This document shows, one piece after another, positions 23,403 through 35,540 of a stretch of DNA of 64,000 nt. Both the position numbers and the translations under genes were made by a program. The DNA is from Siphonodentalium dalli. Taxonomy: Eukaryota; Mollusca; Scaphopoda; Gadilida; Siphonodentaliidae. Below the pieces are notes generated by a model that ran no database searches, was not told where the DNA came from, and worked only from the letters and a program-made list of their open reading frames with translations. The stretch lies in NCBI GenBank assembly GCA_032622095.1, contig CP136066.1:118071319-118135318 (forward strand). Reading direction: 5' to 3'. How positions within the stretch are numbered: the first letter of the stretch is position 1; each line of letters begins with the position of its first letter.

Positions 23403-24196
23403 CAACCATTAAATTATTCCCCTACCTAAGTTGAGCTACAGTGTCATTGACACTTTCATTCTGCAAAGTTCTGCTAAAAACTCGCTATCCAAATATCCCA
23501 GTTGGGTTACGTACGAGTAGACTTGGAAGTATTCTGAATATAGATCCCAGCACATTATCAACTATTTGCATGTGGCGTATGCCAGTAAGTGGTGACTTAA
23601 AAGGAATCACGCTGGGACGTCAACTGTAATGATTGAAGACGTTAGTACTCTAAAATAAATTTAGTTTCACGCGAGTAATGAATGTAAGCAGCGGTTTCTT
23701 CATATATTAACGCAAATTATAGGAAAAATTGAACAAGACAGATCGAAAATCGCCGTTATATCTTACACAGCCTTGTGTATTGCCGTTGTATCTTACACAG
23801 CCTTGTGTCTTCAAAAACAACAGCAGATTTTTCGATCGCGGTTGACACGGGAAATGACCGCGGTGGAAGGCGGTCACGGAAAATACTACCGCGGTGTACG
23901 CCGGTAACGGACTAGATTTCCACGGTGGACTTCCAACATGACCGCAGTCAGATACCGCGGGTCACCGTGAATGGACGTGGTGCTACCGCTTGACCGCGAT
24001 GTAGTGGTGGTATGACCGCTGTCATTACCGGCCCATAGCCTTGTTAAAGGGGTCGATTAATTAGAGCATAGCTGTATGTGGGGTGAGGGGATCTGGACCA
24101 TATTTCAAGGTGGACACCCCACTGCTCAACGGAGATCATCTAGGCTACGTCCCTCTTTAGGACTTCTTGTTTTTAAGTGAATTTGACAAGTACAAA

Positions 24197-25080
24197 GGGA
24201 GCATGTCAAAACCTCTTTCGCATATGCGAAAATATTGTCGATAATGTCGAAAAACTTTTGACGTAAATGTGCAAAAATGAAATGTCGAAAATGACGAAAA
24301 ATAATGCAGTTTTGTTGTTGTTATGTCTTCTCAATTAGTGAACAATGGTTTAACTCGTTGGCCAAAACAACACATTTGATATATAAAATCCCAAATCAAG
24401 CGACTTGATGTCATAATGTCAGTTCAATCATGGCTACGAAACCGTGATGAAATCGAATAGATCTATCGTTAGCGGACATATACGCAGTTGGGAAATTATT
24501 ACACAGGTCGACATTGCGAAGAAGTTAGGGTTTTCACAACCCCAGGTATCACACATACAACAGAAAAAAGATGAAATCACAGAGAAATTTGAAACCAGCT
24601 GCACCCACCCACAATGGGAGCGACAGCCGTCCATCCAGCATTTGAAGCAATAGGTCCGATATAGAACAAGCCCTCATCACGTTGTATCAACGCCAGACAT
24701 AGAGCCATACCCCCTAAGTTCATTGTTTTATAATGGTATGTATATCATTATCCATGTTTTAATTATTTATTCAATAGAGAATTGAGAAAAATATAACACT
24801 CAACTCCTCTGCCAGTCAATGGTACCCACAAACGAAACTAGGATTGGCCTCGGAAATTACAGTGCTAAAAATAGCACAACATAACAGGGAAATCTGAACA
24901 CGTGCAATTCATGGAAATTCCAATTTAACAAACTATTATATTCGGTTTTGTATATTAACTTAATTTTATAGCATCTGATCGCTGATATACATTGAATTAA
25001 TAGCGCTGTGCTTCCGATATCTATCTAACAATGATTTCATACTTATATTGCAAAAACGAAAGTATAATTCAAATAATTAT
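24197..25080 (+). mobile_element. Second copy of the GGGAGCATGTCAAAACC transposon, internally deleted
   Basis: It matches 6398-6485, then jumps to the equivalent of about 7003-7830. The join is near 24308, where AAAAATAATGC meets AGTTTTGTTGTTG. Its left end abuts the interrupted AGCTCACCTGAG element. No right end is present before the foldback element at 25211, so it is truncated. It carries the better-kept helix-turn-helix frame. Confidence 0.7.
24444..24653 (+). pseudogene. pogo/Tigger/CENP-B-like helix-turn-helix fragment
   Basis: The open frame includes TQVDIAKKLGFSQPQVSHIQ followed by KKDEITEKFE. This is the N-terminal helix-turn-helix of CENP-B and pogo/Tigger-type transposases (x-Q-x-D-I-A-K-x-x-G-x-S-Q-x-x-V-S-x-I). 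After the stop, a shifted frame around 24640-24700 reads SDIEQALITLYQRQ. That resembles the start of the second (CENPB-type) DNA-binding domain, so a frameshift separates the two. The DDE catalytic part is absent, and it is dead as a transposase. Family call by motif only. Confidence 0.65.
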
Positions 25081-25210
25081 TAGCAGATATTTTCGACCAA
25101 TCAGCGTCTTGAGCCGGCCAATGGCTGCAGTGAAAATTCTGCTGCCATCTTTCTTCACCCTAATTTTGATATCCATGTATACATTCAGTGTTAAATTGGC
25201 TATATTCAAA

Positions 25211-26790
25211 TAGTCTAGGCTGTGCTGGGGGGTGATCGTCGCACATCGGGGGAATTTATGCGACCATCATTTTCTTATGGGAAAATTACTCTAGTTTTCG
25301 AATTCAGAGGGCGCCGAGCCGAGATAGGTGACAAAATATAACTTTTCACTATGTTTCATAGGGTACCCTACCTAAAAAATGACATATTTTCAAAGGTTAA
25401 CAGGCATTAGCCAACTGGTTAACAGGGCATCAACATAGGAAAGATTGTAAACATATTTGCAAATTATGGAATGAATATAGACACTTAATCAGATTCAACA
25501 TCGTTTTCATGCTTTCGTTCTGATTTTGTGACGTCATGGTAAAATATGTAGCGTGACGCGTCAAACATTCATGGCGATTCAGACAAAGTGTTGTGCGTCA
25601 ACTCTGTGCAAAGATAGCATATCTATCGAATTCTTCCAAGTTATATATTTTTGGAAATGGAAGGGTACCCCCTATATAATGATGTTCATACTTACATTAT
25701 ATCTTTCCAAGTATTGACATAATAGACAAAAACTTAACCCTCCCCCCAATTTCACAAATAACCACATATATGTGCCCATGCAGTTTGTGTCCACCAAATA
25801 AATTGACAATGCACAGTTTACCTTTTCATGTTGTGTAGAATCGTACGGCGACATTGATAATGAAAAACATCGCTCAAATCCTAGATTAGGAAGGTAATAA
25901 AATCCAAGATTTTTATATTGACACTCTATACACCAGATGTATGGTAACGGACTAGATCATCGCGAGTGCTTTATGTAATATGGCCTTGTCTTGGATGGAG
26001 TCTGTATCTTAATACGTATAAGGCAATTGGCGACGTAAAACCGATGATGAAGACCAAAATGGCCGCCAAAATAAACAGAACTGTTCCGATAAAACGACCA
26101 ACTTCTGAGTTGCAATAAAATCACATGGTATGACTGTTGTAGCTTTTTTGTTCGTACATATATGTCATTGTGTCCAACATGATCCGTATCTGAAGAAACT
26201 AGGGACATTAAGATAGTAACTGTTCATTAATTTCTCGAAAATAACGACATCATATAATGTCAAATTGCCTAATTAGGACCGAATTTCAAACTGACATCCA
26301 ATCATTTGATGGTATATATATCAATGTTCTGCTACACGATGCTACAACTGCAAACATCCACATTAGTATAGCAATAATGGAAGCCACAATGCCGATTAAA
26401 ACATGCCTATGCAGTGTATGCACTAATAGTTATATATTCAAGTATCAATAAATAAAGGAGTTTTTCCATGCTAGTAGCACATTAGACCCGCAATCGTAAA
26501 CCGTCTGGAGATAACGGACCTACAATAATTGCGGATATTTTGTTTATACGAAAATGTTGGCCAACTGTGTTCACATTACCCCGCTAATGTCGTCAACTGA
26601 TTACCATGGTAGTTGGTTTCTACATTCAAAGAAGCGATGTTCCAATGTAATAACGGACAATAATCACCAGCAATTTAGACCGAACTAAAACTGTTTTCTC
26701 TACATTTCCTCGGGATGCCACCCCGCACGGAAATGGGTGTTTACATAAGCAGTTCTAATTCGTATTTGTTTAGTACTTCTCAACTCTGAA
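25211..26790 (+). repeat. Foldback C, left arm
   Basis: About 1.58 kb pairs with the right arm in opposite orientation. The arm contains AAAATGGCCGCCAAAATA near 26058 and a single copy of the block that is duplicated in the right arm. Similarity is highest in the outer 800 bp and weakens inward. Short frames at 25672-25854, 25957-26208 and 26257-26451 are arm sequence and not genes. Confidence 0.75.
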
Positions 26791-29204
26791 GATTTAGATA
26801 ACAATAAACGGTTACATGTTCGTTGCGAATACTCATTTTATGAACTATTCGCAGTTGCAACCGATAGTTTAAATCAATTTCCCACCAACGTACTATAGTC
26901 ATGGGTGGTTGACGAGTTAATTCACAGGTTTATGCCCTCACTTCCATATCATTTTATTTCACACCTGCAGTTCAGGTTTCACGTCGCTGTCGCAATATAT
27001 TAATACATCTATTGAGCGTTTTGTTATGATGATCATCCATTTCGTCAAGAGACGAAGAAATAATAAGTTTCTGCCATATTTTATATTGGATAAGGCCTAT
27101 CCACTCGTAGACAATTTCGTTAGACATTTAACCACCGATAACATGACTTCATCATGCTGGTACTTATCAGCAATGAGTAACATACATCTATCGGATCTAC
27201 ACAGCCGGTGACACGATTAAGTTGATGTTCTGGTCTTATGTGAACCTAATTTAATCATTAGCTGTCAACTCGGGGAACACTATAAAAAAGTTGGTTGGCA
27301 CATGTGCGCGGGCATTTCTGCCAAGTACGATAAGCCGAGAAGTTGCAATAGTTAATTCACTGTGACAGTGTTGTTGGATTAAATTGACCTGACCAATCAT
27401 ATGATGCAATCCAATTACTCTTCAGCTGGATATGTGATTGTTCCCAACAAGTAATTGTTTATCATAAGTAATTCATAAATGGCACTGAATGGCATGGGTA
27501 TATATAGAAAAATGGACGAATTTTATTAATATTGGGACTAAATTCAAATTATAAGAAATATTTCTTTTTTCGATTTAATAAGGTGGCGAGTTAGAATCGA
27601 CAATTTTGAAGACAAATTAACTTCAATCGCACAACCTTAGTCGAGACTAGATCCATTTATTAAATGTAACACTTAACTGGTTTTCAAAGGGCAAATATGT
27701 TTGCATTATTTGTGTGCAATTTTACACGTACATTACCATAACTCAAAGCATGAAGTATTTCGATCTAAATTCCTACCAGGTGTACACATAAGAAAGTAGA
27801 GAGATTACTAATTTAATATGCTGGAAGCAAAGGGTGTTGCTACTTTCGAAGTTTCATATGTGTGGGATACTATGTGTAAGTTTACTATATGCCTTGCCCC
27901 ATGTCGCAGAAGAATCCATATTATGAGCAAATAGGTCCAACAGCCATCAAATGTCCGACTGCGATTGTCTATATATGTCATACATTCAATCCAACATGCA
28001 AACAAGAACGTGTGTCATTGTCGAATATAGGACCGTCGCCACATGCAACGATGGAACCTGGTTTGATTGTATGGTGCTCACAAGGTAAACTTACTCAAAA
28101 TATACCGACCCATTACGGCTTCAAATTCCTCAATATTAAGCTAAAATAAGGATTTAAATCAATTGTTTTCTGGGACGTCTACTTAGATGAATGCACGCAA
28201 TAACTACCACACCTATGTACATTATCTGATATTTGTGATAATCGCATGCTTGCATATATGCTTTCGGTCAGATACATATAACACATATCGTAAAATGTAT
28301 CCTGGGGACAATTACCACAATCATGAATATTTGACATATATCAGATACGTAGGTCGTTCCATTGCAGAAAATTGGCGATCGTGCAAAGGAGCTGCTAATT
28401 ATTGTTTGTGTTAAAAGTACTCCACGGCTACTATATTTCTTGAGAATGTCCTACCCGTTGGTTGAAATGGATCAGCATCAGTGAAAGGGACACATTTAGC
28501 ATGACAAGCATCATTCTAATGCCGAGCAACTGAGTATATGACATTTTGAGCACGTCTTCTAACTGTGTGGCTTTCTAATCATTGTACTTTTCATCTTTGG
28601 TTAATTGCCGAGATTGCTCCATACTGATATATAAATTGGATGATATAGTTTTATCCCATTCGAGTACTGTACGTGATTATCATAGTTGGGTACGTGTGAC
28701 GGAGAGTCGTGTGATACTTGCAGTGTGAGACCAACTTCCATGGATCCAAATTTCATGGGACTTAGCACAATCAATACCACGGCCTCACACTTATCGTTAT
28801 CATTTAAAGCATTAGTATTTACAAATGAGGGGTCAGTTTTGATAATATTCTACCTGTTCCAACCAAACCTGAAAGTTGGTTCTGTGCAACATTCTTGGGG
28901 TAAGCTCCAAGTAACTTGATATTATTTAAAATGACCAATGCCTTGTATGAAGTTAAATACTGAATGCATATAATGTGTTTAAATATATTGTGATAGCAAC
29001 GCGAATTCTGGACAGCCGGGAAGATATAAAATAATATGGAAGCGAATGCATATATATAACTCGCCGAAGGCATCAGCCACTACTCAGACATACAAGATAT
29101 ATAGTACATTAGCAGGACAACAATTATACTATTGGTCGTCAATGTGTATTCAATAAAATATTTAATACACCTGCAACCACGCATATCAAGCGGCATAGAA
29201 TTAA
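26791..29204. other. Foldback C, central region, no gene recognised
   Basis: This is about 2.4 kb of unpaired centre. The open frames at 27889-28149, 28187-28414 and 28686-28919 (+) are under 90 codons and match nothing I know. I see no DDE, reverse transcriptase, integrase or helicase motif. It could be a decayed transposase or unrelated cargo. Confidence 0.45.
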
Positions 29205-31107
29205 GTACAGATAAGCAAATACTCAAATGAACTGCTTAAGTAAATAAGCATAAATCCACGTCTGATGGGACCATAGCGAGAATATAACGACACAGATACG
29301 TATTTTGTCAGATTTGTTTGAGATTTGTTTCGGTTATTTCAATAGAACATCACTCCAATGAACGTGAAAATCAATTACCCCAGTACGCATTGACAACATT
29401 GATGAGATATATAAAATAAATTGTCCATTCTTTGCATACCCGCACTTATCAGGATTCTAAATTGGTTGTTATTGCTTGACGGTTTGTGTAAGCGGGTCTA
29501 ATGAGTCACTACCGTGGACACCTACATTGGTTATTGATGATTGAATATGTATATTTAGTCGGCATTTTAGCTTCAATTCTTATTGTACTAATATAAAAGT
29601 CAGCAGTTTCACCACCAAGCAGAACGTTGACTTGTATACCACAAAATGGATGTCAGGTTGAAACACTATCCCATTGTGGCAATTTGGCATTGCATGTCGA
29701 TTTTGAGAAATAAAATGAGCATTTAATTTCTCAATGCCAACAGTTTTATTGGATTCTGATCACATTATCAAGAGACATATATGCACGAACGAATAAGCTA
29801 CAAAACTCATAACATGCAGATGACACAACATTGCAACTCGGAAGCAGGTAATTTTATCGGAACATTTTTTAGTTTTATGGCGGCCATTTTGGTCTCCATC
29901 ATTGGTCATACGTAACCAGTTGACTTATACATATTACAATACAGCCTCTATGAAATAAAGATCAGTTACAACCGGTGTGCACAGAGTGCCGATATTAAAC
30001 TTGGCAGCCATCTTGGACGCCATCTTGGATTTTATTACCTTCATAATCTAGGATTTGAACGGAATCTTACATTCTCCATGTCCCCGGATGGTTCTGCCCT
30101 ATATGACACTACAAAATGTGCATTGTCGATGTTTTATTGGAAACAACCTGCATAGGTGCATTTAATTGGCTATTTGTGAAATTGGGGTGAGGGTTAAGCT
30201 TTTCTCGGTTAGTTTACCATTTGGAGATATATAATAAAGATAGGAACATCGTTTTGTAGGCAATACCCTTCCATTTGCCAAAATATTTAACTTGGAAGAA
30301 TTCGACAGATATGCTATATTTGCACAGAGTTGATGATCTAGTCCGGTTACCATACATCTGGTGTATAGAGTGTCAATATAAAAATTGGCGGCCATCTTGG
30401 ACGCCATCTTGGATTTTATATTACCTTCCTAATCTAGGATTTGAGCGATGTTTTACATTATCAGTGGCGCCGTACGATTCTACACAATATGAAAAGGTAA
30501 ACTGTGCATTGTCAATTTATTTGGTGGACACAAACTGCATGGACACACATATGTGGTTATTTGTGAAATTGGGGGGAGGGTTAAGTTTTTGTCTATTATG
30601 TCAATACTTGGAAAGATATAATGTAAGTATGAACATCATTATATAGGGGGTACCCTTCCATTTCCAAAAATATATAACTTGGAAGAATTCGACAGATATG
30701 CTATCTTTGCACAGAGTTGACGCACAACACTTTTTCTGAATCGCCATGAATGTTTGACGCGTCACGCTACATATTTTACCATGACGTCACGAAATCAGAA
30801 CGAAAGCAGAAAAACGATGTTGAATCTGATTAAGTGTCTATATTCGTTCCATATTTTGCATATATGTTTACAATCTTTCCGATGTTGCTGCCCTGTTAAC
30901 CAGTTGGCTAATGCTTATTACCCTTGGAAAATATGTCATTTTTTAGGTAGGGTACCCTATGAAACATAGTGAAAAGTTATATTTTGTCACCTATCTCGGC
31001 TCGGCGCCCTCTGAATTCGAAAACTAGAGTAATTTTCCCATAAGAAAATGATGGTCGCATAAATTCCCCCGATGTGCGACGATCACCCCCCAGCACAGCC
31101 TAGACTA
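29205..31107 (-). repeat. Foldback C, right arm
   Basis: This arm is the inverted counterpart of 25211-26790 and is longer because one block of about 385 bp is present twice (see 29987-30722). The outer end is CAGCACAGCCTAGACTA. The frame at 30275-30646, the longest here, spans the duplication junction and is the same text as frames in the left arm on the other strand. I do not regard it as a gene. Confidence 0.75.
29987..30722 (+). repeat. 385-bp tandem duplication inside the right arm
   Basis: GCCATCTTGGACGCCATCTT occurs at 30007 and 30391, and GCACAGAGTTGA at 30322 and 30709, with the sequence between them in the same order. The left arm has this block once. The two copies have diverged (for example GGTGAGGGTTAAG against GGGGAGGGTTAAG), so the duplication is not very recent. 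Confidence 0.7.
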
Positions 31108-31436
31108 ATAAAACAACTTTTTTGTTGTCAAATCATAATATACTGAGATTTATATTTGCGGCATGATGTGATAAATTTATCCCTGATTATAACAATGTTT
31201 TTCATTTAGCATGACACTTGTCATAATTTTCACATTTAATGGCAAAACGAATGTATGTTCTCTGGTTTAAATATACTAGAGTTCAGTGATCTGTCTGTCT
31301 GTTCTGGTCTGTTTGCAATTTTTCTTCCAGAGCCCTTGTTCGATTTTAACCAAATTTGGTGTGGTACCTCGTGGTACCCCGGCAGATGTTATAACGGCCT
31401 TAAATTTTTAAAACAAATTAATTTTTTTTAATTACA
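31108..31436 (-). repeat. Intron segment with an inverted piece of the 1230-1660 repeat
   Basis: CCAAATTTGGTGTGGTACCT and CCGGCAGATGTTATAACGG (31350-31400) are the reverse of the start of the repeat at 1235-1300 (CTTCTGCCAGGGTACCTC, CACCAAATTTGG). GTCTGTCTGTTCTGGTCTG precedes it. An A/T-rich tract ends it. Nothing coding. Confidence 0.45.
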
Positions 31437-32190
31437 TTAACTTATTCGATGCCAAGCTCGCATAAATGCGAGTTACCCAGTCGCTGCCAAATACGCATTT
31501 ATGCGAGTTCGGGGGTGCACCTGGTTTACGGGTCGTAATTATATTGTTTTGTTGCATTACAACGGGGGTTCATTTATTTTATGTAGAGTGCTGGTGTGCG
31601 CTGACAATTTAGAAGAAAGGTCAGTCAAAGTCATGCTACTCCTGAAGTTCTATGAGTACAGTCCGAGCCAGAATATACCATTGACAAATTAACTTTTGGT
31701 GCATGGGATGCGATATATGAGTGGAAAATAAACATCATAATTGACTTGGCGGCCTCCTTTCTGCTGATCAGTCTAGCGTCCAAAAATTCTGTCGGAATGA
31801 GGTCGGTGAAAAATACGGAATAGTAGCCTGAATATGATTAACTGGTGAAGCATTAATTAATGGGATAGAACAATAGAACAAAAAACTAACATTTAATCAT
31901 ATATGAATTGAAAAAAATTACCGAAAAACATAAATTAAAGCAAATCCAAGATGGCTGCCAATGGCACGTGACCCAAAGGCTTTGACCTTGAATGGGTCTC
32001 CACGTCGGGGCAGGTGATAGGTCATTGTCATATATACCCACATGTGAAGTTTCAACTAAATACACCGATAATTACCCGATAGTCATTGCATTACCCACAT
32101 AGGCCTATACATAAAATACTTGTATTTACACCCAGAATGCTTGGCACTGGGGAGTATGTCCGTGTGGCGGGGTGGCAGCGAAAGAGTTAA
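31437..32190. mobile_element. piggyBac-like MITE with TTAA ends
   Basis: TTAACTTATTCGATGCCA (31437) and the complement of TTAACTCTTTCGCTGCCA (ending 32190) form imperfect inverted ends of 754 bp, each starting in TTAA. Just inside, CTCGCATAAATGCGAG and CGCATTTATGCGAG make a hairpin (31458-31509). The A/T-rich target can be read across (ACAAATT on both sides). No transposase is seen. The frame at 31501-31692 is unrecognised. Confidence 0.65.
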
Positions 32191-32521
32191 AACAAATTTT
32201 AAAGATTCAATCTAAAAATCTAAAAAGAAAATAAAAAACAAAACAAAAATTAAAAATTTCAATTTAAAAAACAAATTATTATTTTTTTTGTTCAACAGCA
32301 GATCAAAGTTCAATCTAAAAAAAAATTAAAAATTGAATATAAATAATGTTTTTTAAATCAAACTGGTTAAAAGATCAAATTTGCGCGAATCATATACATG
32401 AGTCTGTTTCAGCTAGTTAACATAAGGACAAGTGCTGATGTGTTCACTTCGGAAGTCGATCTCAGGTAACAGACAATATTTATGTGGATAAAGTATTTTT
32501 ACCGCTGTGGGTGTGGCCTCT
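32191..32521. other. A/T-rich low-complexity intron DNA
   Basis: Long A and T runs occupy 32195-32360. The rest to the foldback end at 32522 shows nothing recognised. Confidence 0.5.
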
Positions 32522-33840
32522 GTAGTCTGGTCGATAAACTCAAATTTTAGGGTCAACCTAGAAAAAATTCGCACTAAGTTGGTTTTTATACCATTTTGAA
32601 GAGGAAGCTCTCCTCTATAACATATCCAAAATCCGCTAAAGTCCGCTTTGAGCATTTTTTGTAATTCAAGATGGCATCCAAGATGGCTGCCATTTTCCTA
32701 TAAGTCAGCTTGTTGCAATTATAGTGAGAACATCTAGTCATATGTATACACATGTATACATTTTTGTGAAGCTATGACATAACACAATCTTTATGTGACA
32801 AAATTGGAACTCCCCGTCCAAGATGACCACCAAAATGGCGACCGGAAGTGGAATTTTTATGTTTTTTTACTAATACTCTTATTATAAAGATAAGTTTCTG
32901 TGGTTTGGAACTGGTTGAGAATTGTGACTTTATTTTGTATATAGCATATTAACTGACCATTGCAGCAATGCATTGAGCTGTTCGTGGGGTCCACACCCCT
33001 TCCGATCACTCAAAAATTCGAGTTTACAAAACGCGGTATAACATTTCACAAAAGATCCCCTTTGGGATTCTGGTCATATTTCACCAAGAAGTGGGAAGAA
33101 CTTTGCAATGGTACCAAAATTGTTACTTTGGCTCAAAATGGCTGTCAAAATGGCCACCAAAATATGGAAAATGGTAATTATTATCCCAGCATGCCATGCA
33201 ACCGCTTACAAGTTGTGATGATGTACACAAATGACTATTATGTCTAAAATACATTGAATACCAACATTTCTCATGCACCTTGATTAATTTTTACTATTTA
33301 CTATTCTGTAATTACCAGAATTATGGGATTTTTCTATCACAAACAACATCAAACTCGGCCAAAAAAATAACTTTTCATGTTTGGACCATTTTTGTCAAGT
33401 AAAATGGAACCATCTTTAGCATCAAAGGTTCTTTATATTTTGATATGCCTTAAATATGGCATAGTGTAGTGCTTTAGACAATATTACTCAAGATGATTTG
33501 CAAAATGGCAACCAAATTTGGTAAAAAGTTTATATTCCGAACACTGTTCTCTGCTGTTCCGAAATGGTAGCAAATTATGACTCACTTGGTTATTAAACAT
33601 GATACTTAATCAACTGACAACTTAATCTTATATTATGGTTGTCCCAGAAAACCTTATGAGGTACGACAAATTCATTTTAAGGGATGCAGTATGGATTTTT
33701 CCGAACACCTCTTTTGGGATTCTGTCCATGTTTTTTAACGGAAACGGACATAAGTTTGAAACTGAACTGAAAGGTATCATATTATGTGGCTACTCTGATC
33801 CTATTAGCATCAAAATTGATTAACTTATAAACTATTGTCA
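32522..33840 (+). repeat. Foldback A, left arm
   Basis: The left arm holds several AAGATGGC/AAAATGGC words (32669, 32681, 32819, 32833). Its inner part (about 33350-33700) has no partner in the A right arm but does match the right arm of element B. So the A right arm has an internal deletion. Frames such as 32960-33247 are arm sequence; the same peptide appears reversed from 35760-35951. Confidence 0.7.
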
Positions 33841-33929
33841 GGAAAACCGTTTTCTTCACATTGCATATAAAACGAAATTAATGTGGAGAACACTCTGATA
33901 TTACCCCTATCGATTAACATATCCTTGAG

Positions 33930-35540
33930 TTATTGTGGAAAGCGATAGTCACACAAAGGTTCACCAGTACAAATCACACATGAGCATGCAGTCACTCCAT
34001 ATATACATGAACACCACGTAAATGGACATGTGCCACTCGCTGTATAGACATACACCCCACCCATTACCACAATTGTGTTTACCCATACACAAACGCGTGG
34101 CCATATAGCCATGAATAACCATGCAGACACACCAGGAATACTCATACACCTCACATGACCTGTGTACATATTCACTACATATATGAACACAAAGTAACCT
34201 CTTGTATACATATTCGCCTAGCCATAGGCCATACAGTCACTCCATGTATATTTATTTGCCACATGCATAGCTATACAGCCACTAACGATATACATATACA
34301 CCTCGCCGATGGCCATACAGTCACTCCATACCTGTTCGCTACGTCCATGATCATACATCACTTCTTGTATACCTATTTGCCTCACCAGTGGTCATAGTCT
34401 CACTCCCTGTATATATACATATTTGCGACACCCGTGGCCATATAGCCACTCAAGATATGCATACACACCCAACCCAAAACTATAGTGTCCTCCAGATATA
34501 TACATATAGACCTCACAAAAGTGGCCTTACAGCACCTCTAGATATATCAATGTCTCGTACTGCGCATGCGGCCATTCATACACTCCAGACTTGCATATAG
34601 ACCTGACCCATGACAATTCAGCCTCTCTCTGTATACGCATAAACCACATTCGTGATCATAGTCACTCCTTGTATATCAATTCACCCCACCATTAATTTTG
34701 CCATACCTATGTACATATTGTACAATTTGGCCGTGCCATGGCCATGTAGTCACTCATGATATACATATACACCTCACCCATGACCACAGTGTGTATATAT
34801 ATATATACATCATCAATGGCCAAACAGCCCTTCTAGATATACCAATACCCGCACACACAGCCATTCTTACAATACAGCTCAATCGTGACAATTCAGCCAC
34901 TCGCTGTATACATACATGTTTACACCCATGAGCATTCAGATATTCACTGTATGCTTGTACACACCACCAATAACAATACAATAGACCCTACATGTAAACA
35001 TATATATACATCTCACCCATCACCATGAGGTCACTCTCTATATACACTAGCCGCCAATGGCCATCAAAGTGTTCTCTGGGTATGCATATACACTTCAACA
35101 ATGATCATGCAGTCATTTCATGTACACATTGCCCATAACCATACAACAACACCCTATGTATACATACACCCATTCATTGCCATACATTCAACATATGTAT
35201 ACATATACAGTCACCCATTACAATACAGCCACCCAATGTACAGCCCACCCCTGACCACACAGTCACTCCATATATACATACAGGACAGTGTAGCTGCTCT
35301 CGTTATGACCATACACCACTTCAATGACCAGACAGCCACTCACTGTAAACATGTTCACATCACACATCACCATACAGCTACTCCTTATATACCTATACAT
35401 CTCACTATGGACATCCCATCCATGACCATATAGTCACACATTGTATAACTATTCACATCATTCATGAATACAATAGCTCCATGTATACCAACTCACCTCG
35501 TCTATGACCATCCAGTCAACAGACATAGACACTGTATTAA
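33930..35540 (+). repeat. 42-bp minisatellite, about 35-40 units
   Basis: Degenerate units read approximately CCATACAGTCACTCCATGTA, TACATATACACCTCACC, CATGA. Spacing is mostly 42 bp with a few 39-45-bp units. Because 42 is divisible by three, several frames stay open for 60-110 codons and show a 14-residue repeat (for example GHTVTPCIFICHMH, then SYTATNDIHIHLAD). These frames are by-products of the array: they are interrupted, occur on both strands and lack a consistent start. The same unit fills the core of the element at 53790-57375. Confidence 0.8.

Larger units (their letters stand above)
20704..24071. mobile_element. 3.4-kb DNA element with CTATGCTCTAATTAATCG ends
   Basis: Inverted ends CTATGCTCTAATTAATCGAC (20704) and its complement ending at 24071 bound 3,368 bp. 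CTG directly flanks both ends (20701-20703 and 24072-24074), and the host repeat can be read across if one CTG is removed. That supports a 3-bp duplication. CWG/TWA trinucleotide targets are typical of PIF/Harbinger elements, so that class is a fair guess. Both subtermini are full of ACCGCGGT-like blocks (20745-20880 and 23830-24030). Bases 20880-22240 hold only short unrecognised frames. A tandem-unit element sits inside at 22241-23402. No transposase is seen. Confidence 0.75.
25211..31107. mobile_element. Foldback element C with 1.6-1.9 kb inverted arms
   Basis: TAGTCTAGGCTGTGCTGGGG at 25211 is exactly complementary to the last bases, ending 31107. If the ends are read as GTCTAGG..., each is flanked by TA. 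Inverted similarity runs inward over 25211-26790 and 29205-31107. Landmarks include CATCGGGGGAATTTATGCG, GGGCGCCGAGCCGAG, GTGACGCGTCAAACATTCAT, CTAGATTAGGAAGGTAATA and ATAAGCAGTTC. The arms are similar but not identical, so this is not an assembly artefact of one sequence read twice. The centre has no recognisable transposase. It lies inside the large SLC25A42 intron. Confidence 0.8.

Noticed and set aside
30275-30646. 123-codon frame
   Set aside because: Spans the duplicated block of the foldback C right arm, and its text also appears reversed in the left arm.
25211-31107. Possible assembly artefact (same arm read twice in opposite directions)
   Set aside because: Arms differ by many substitutions and indels, and one arm has a 385-bp duplication the other lacks.
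33930-35540. Repeat-protein gene with 14-residue repeats
   Set aside because: Frames are broken, occur on both strands and follow from a 42-bp period; no start, splice or signal sequence supports a gene.
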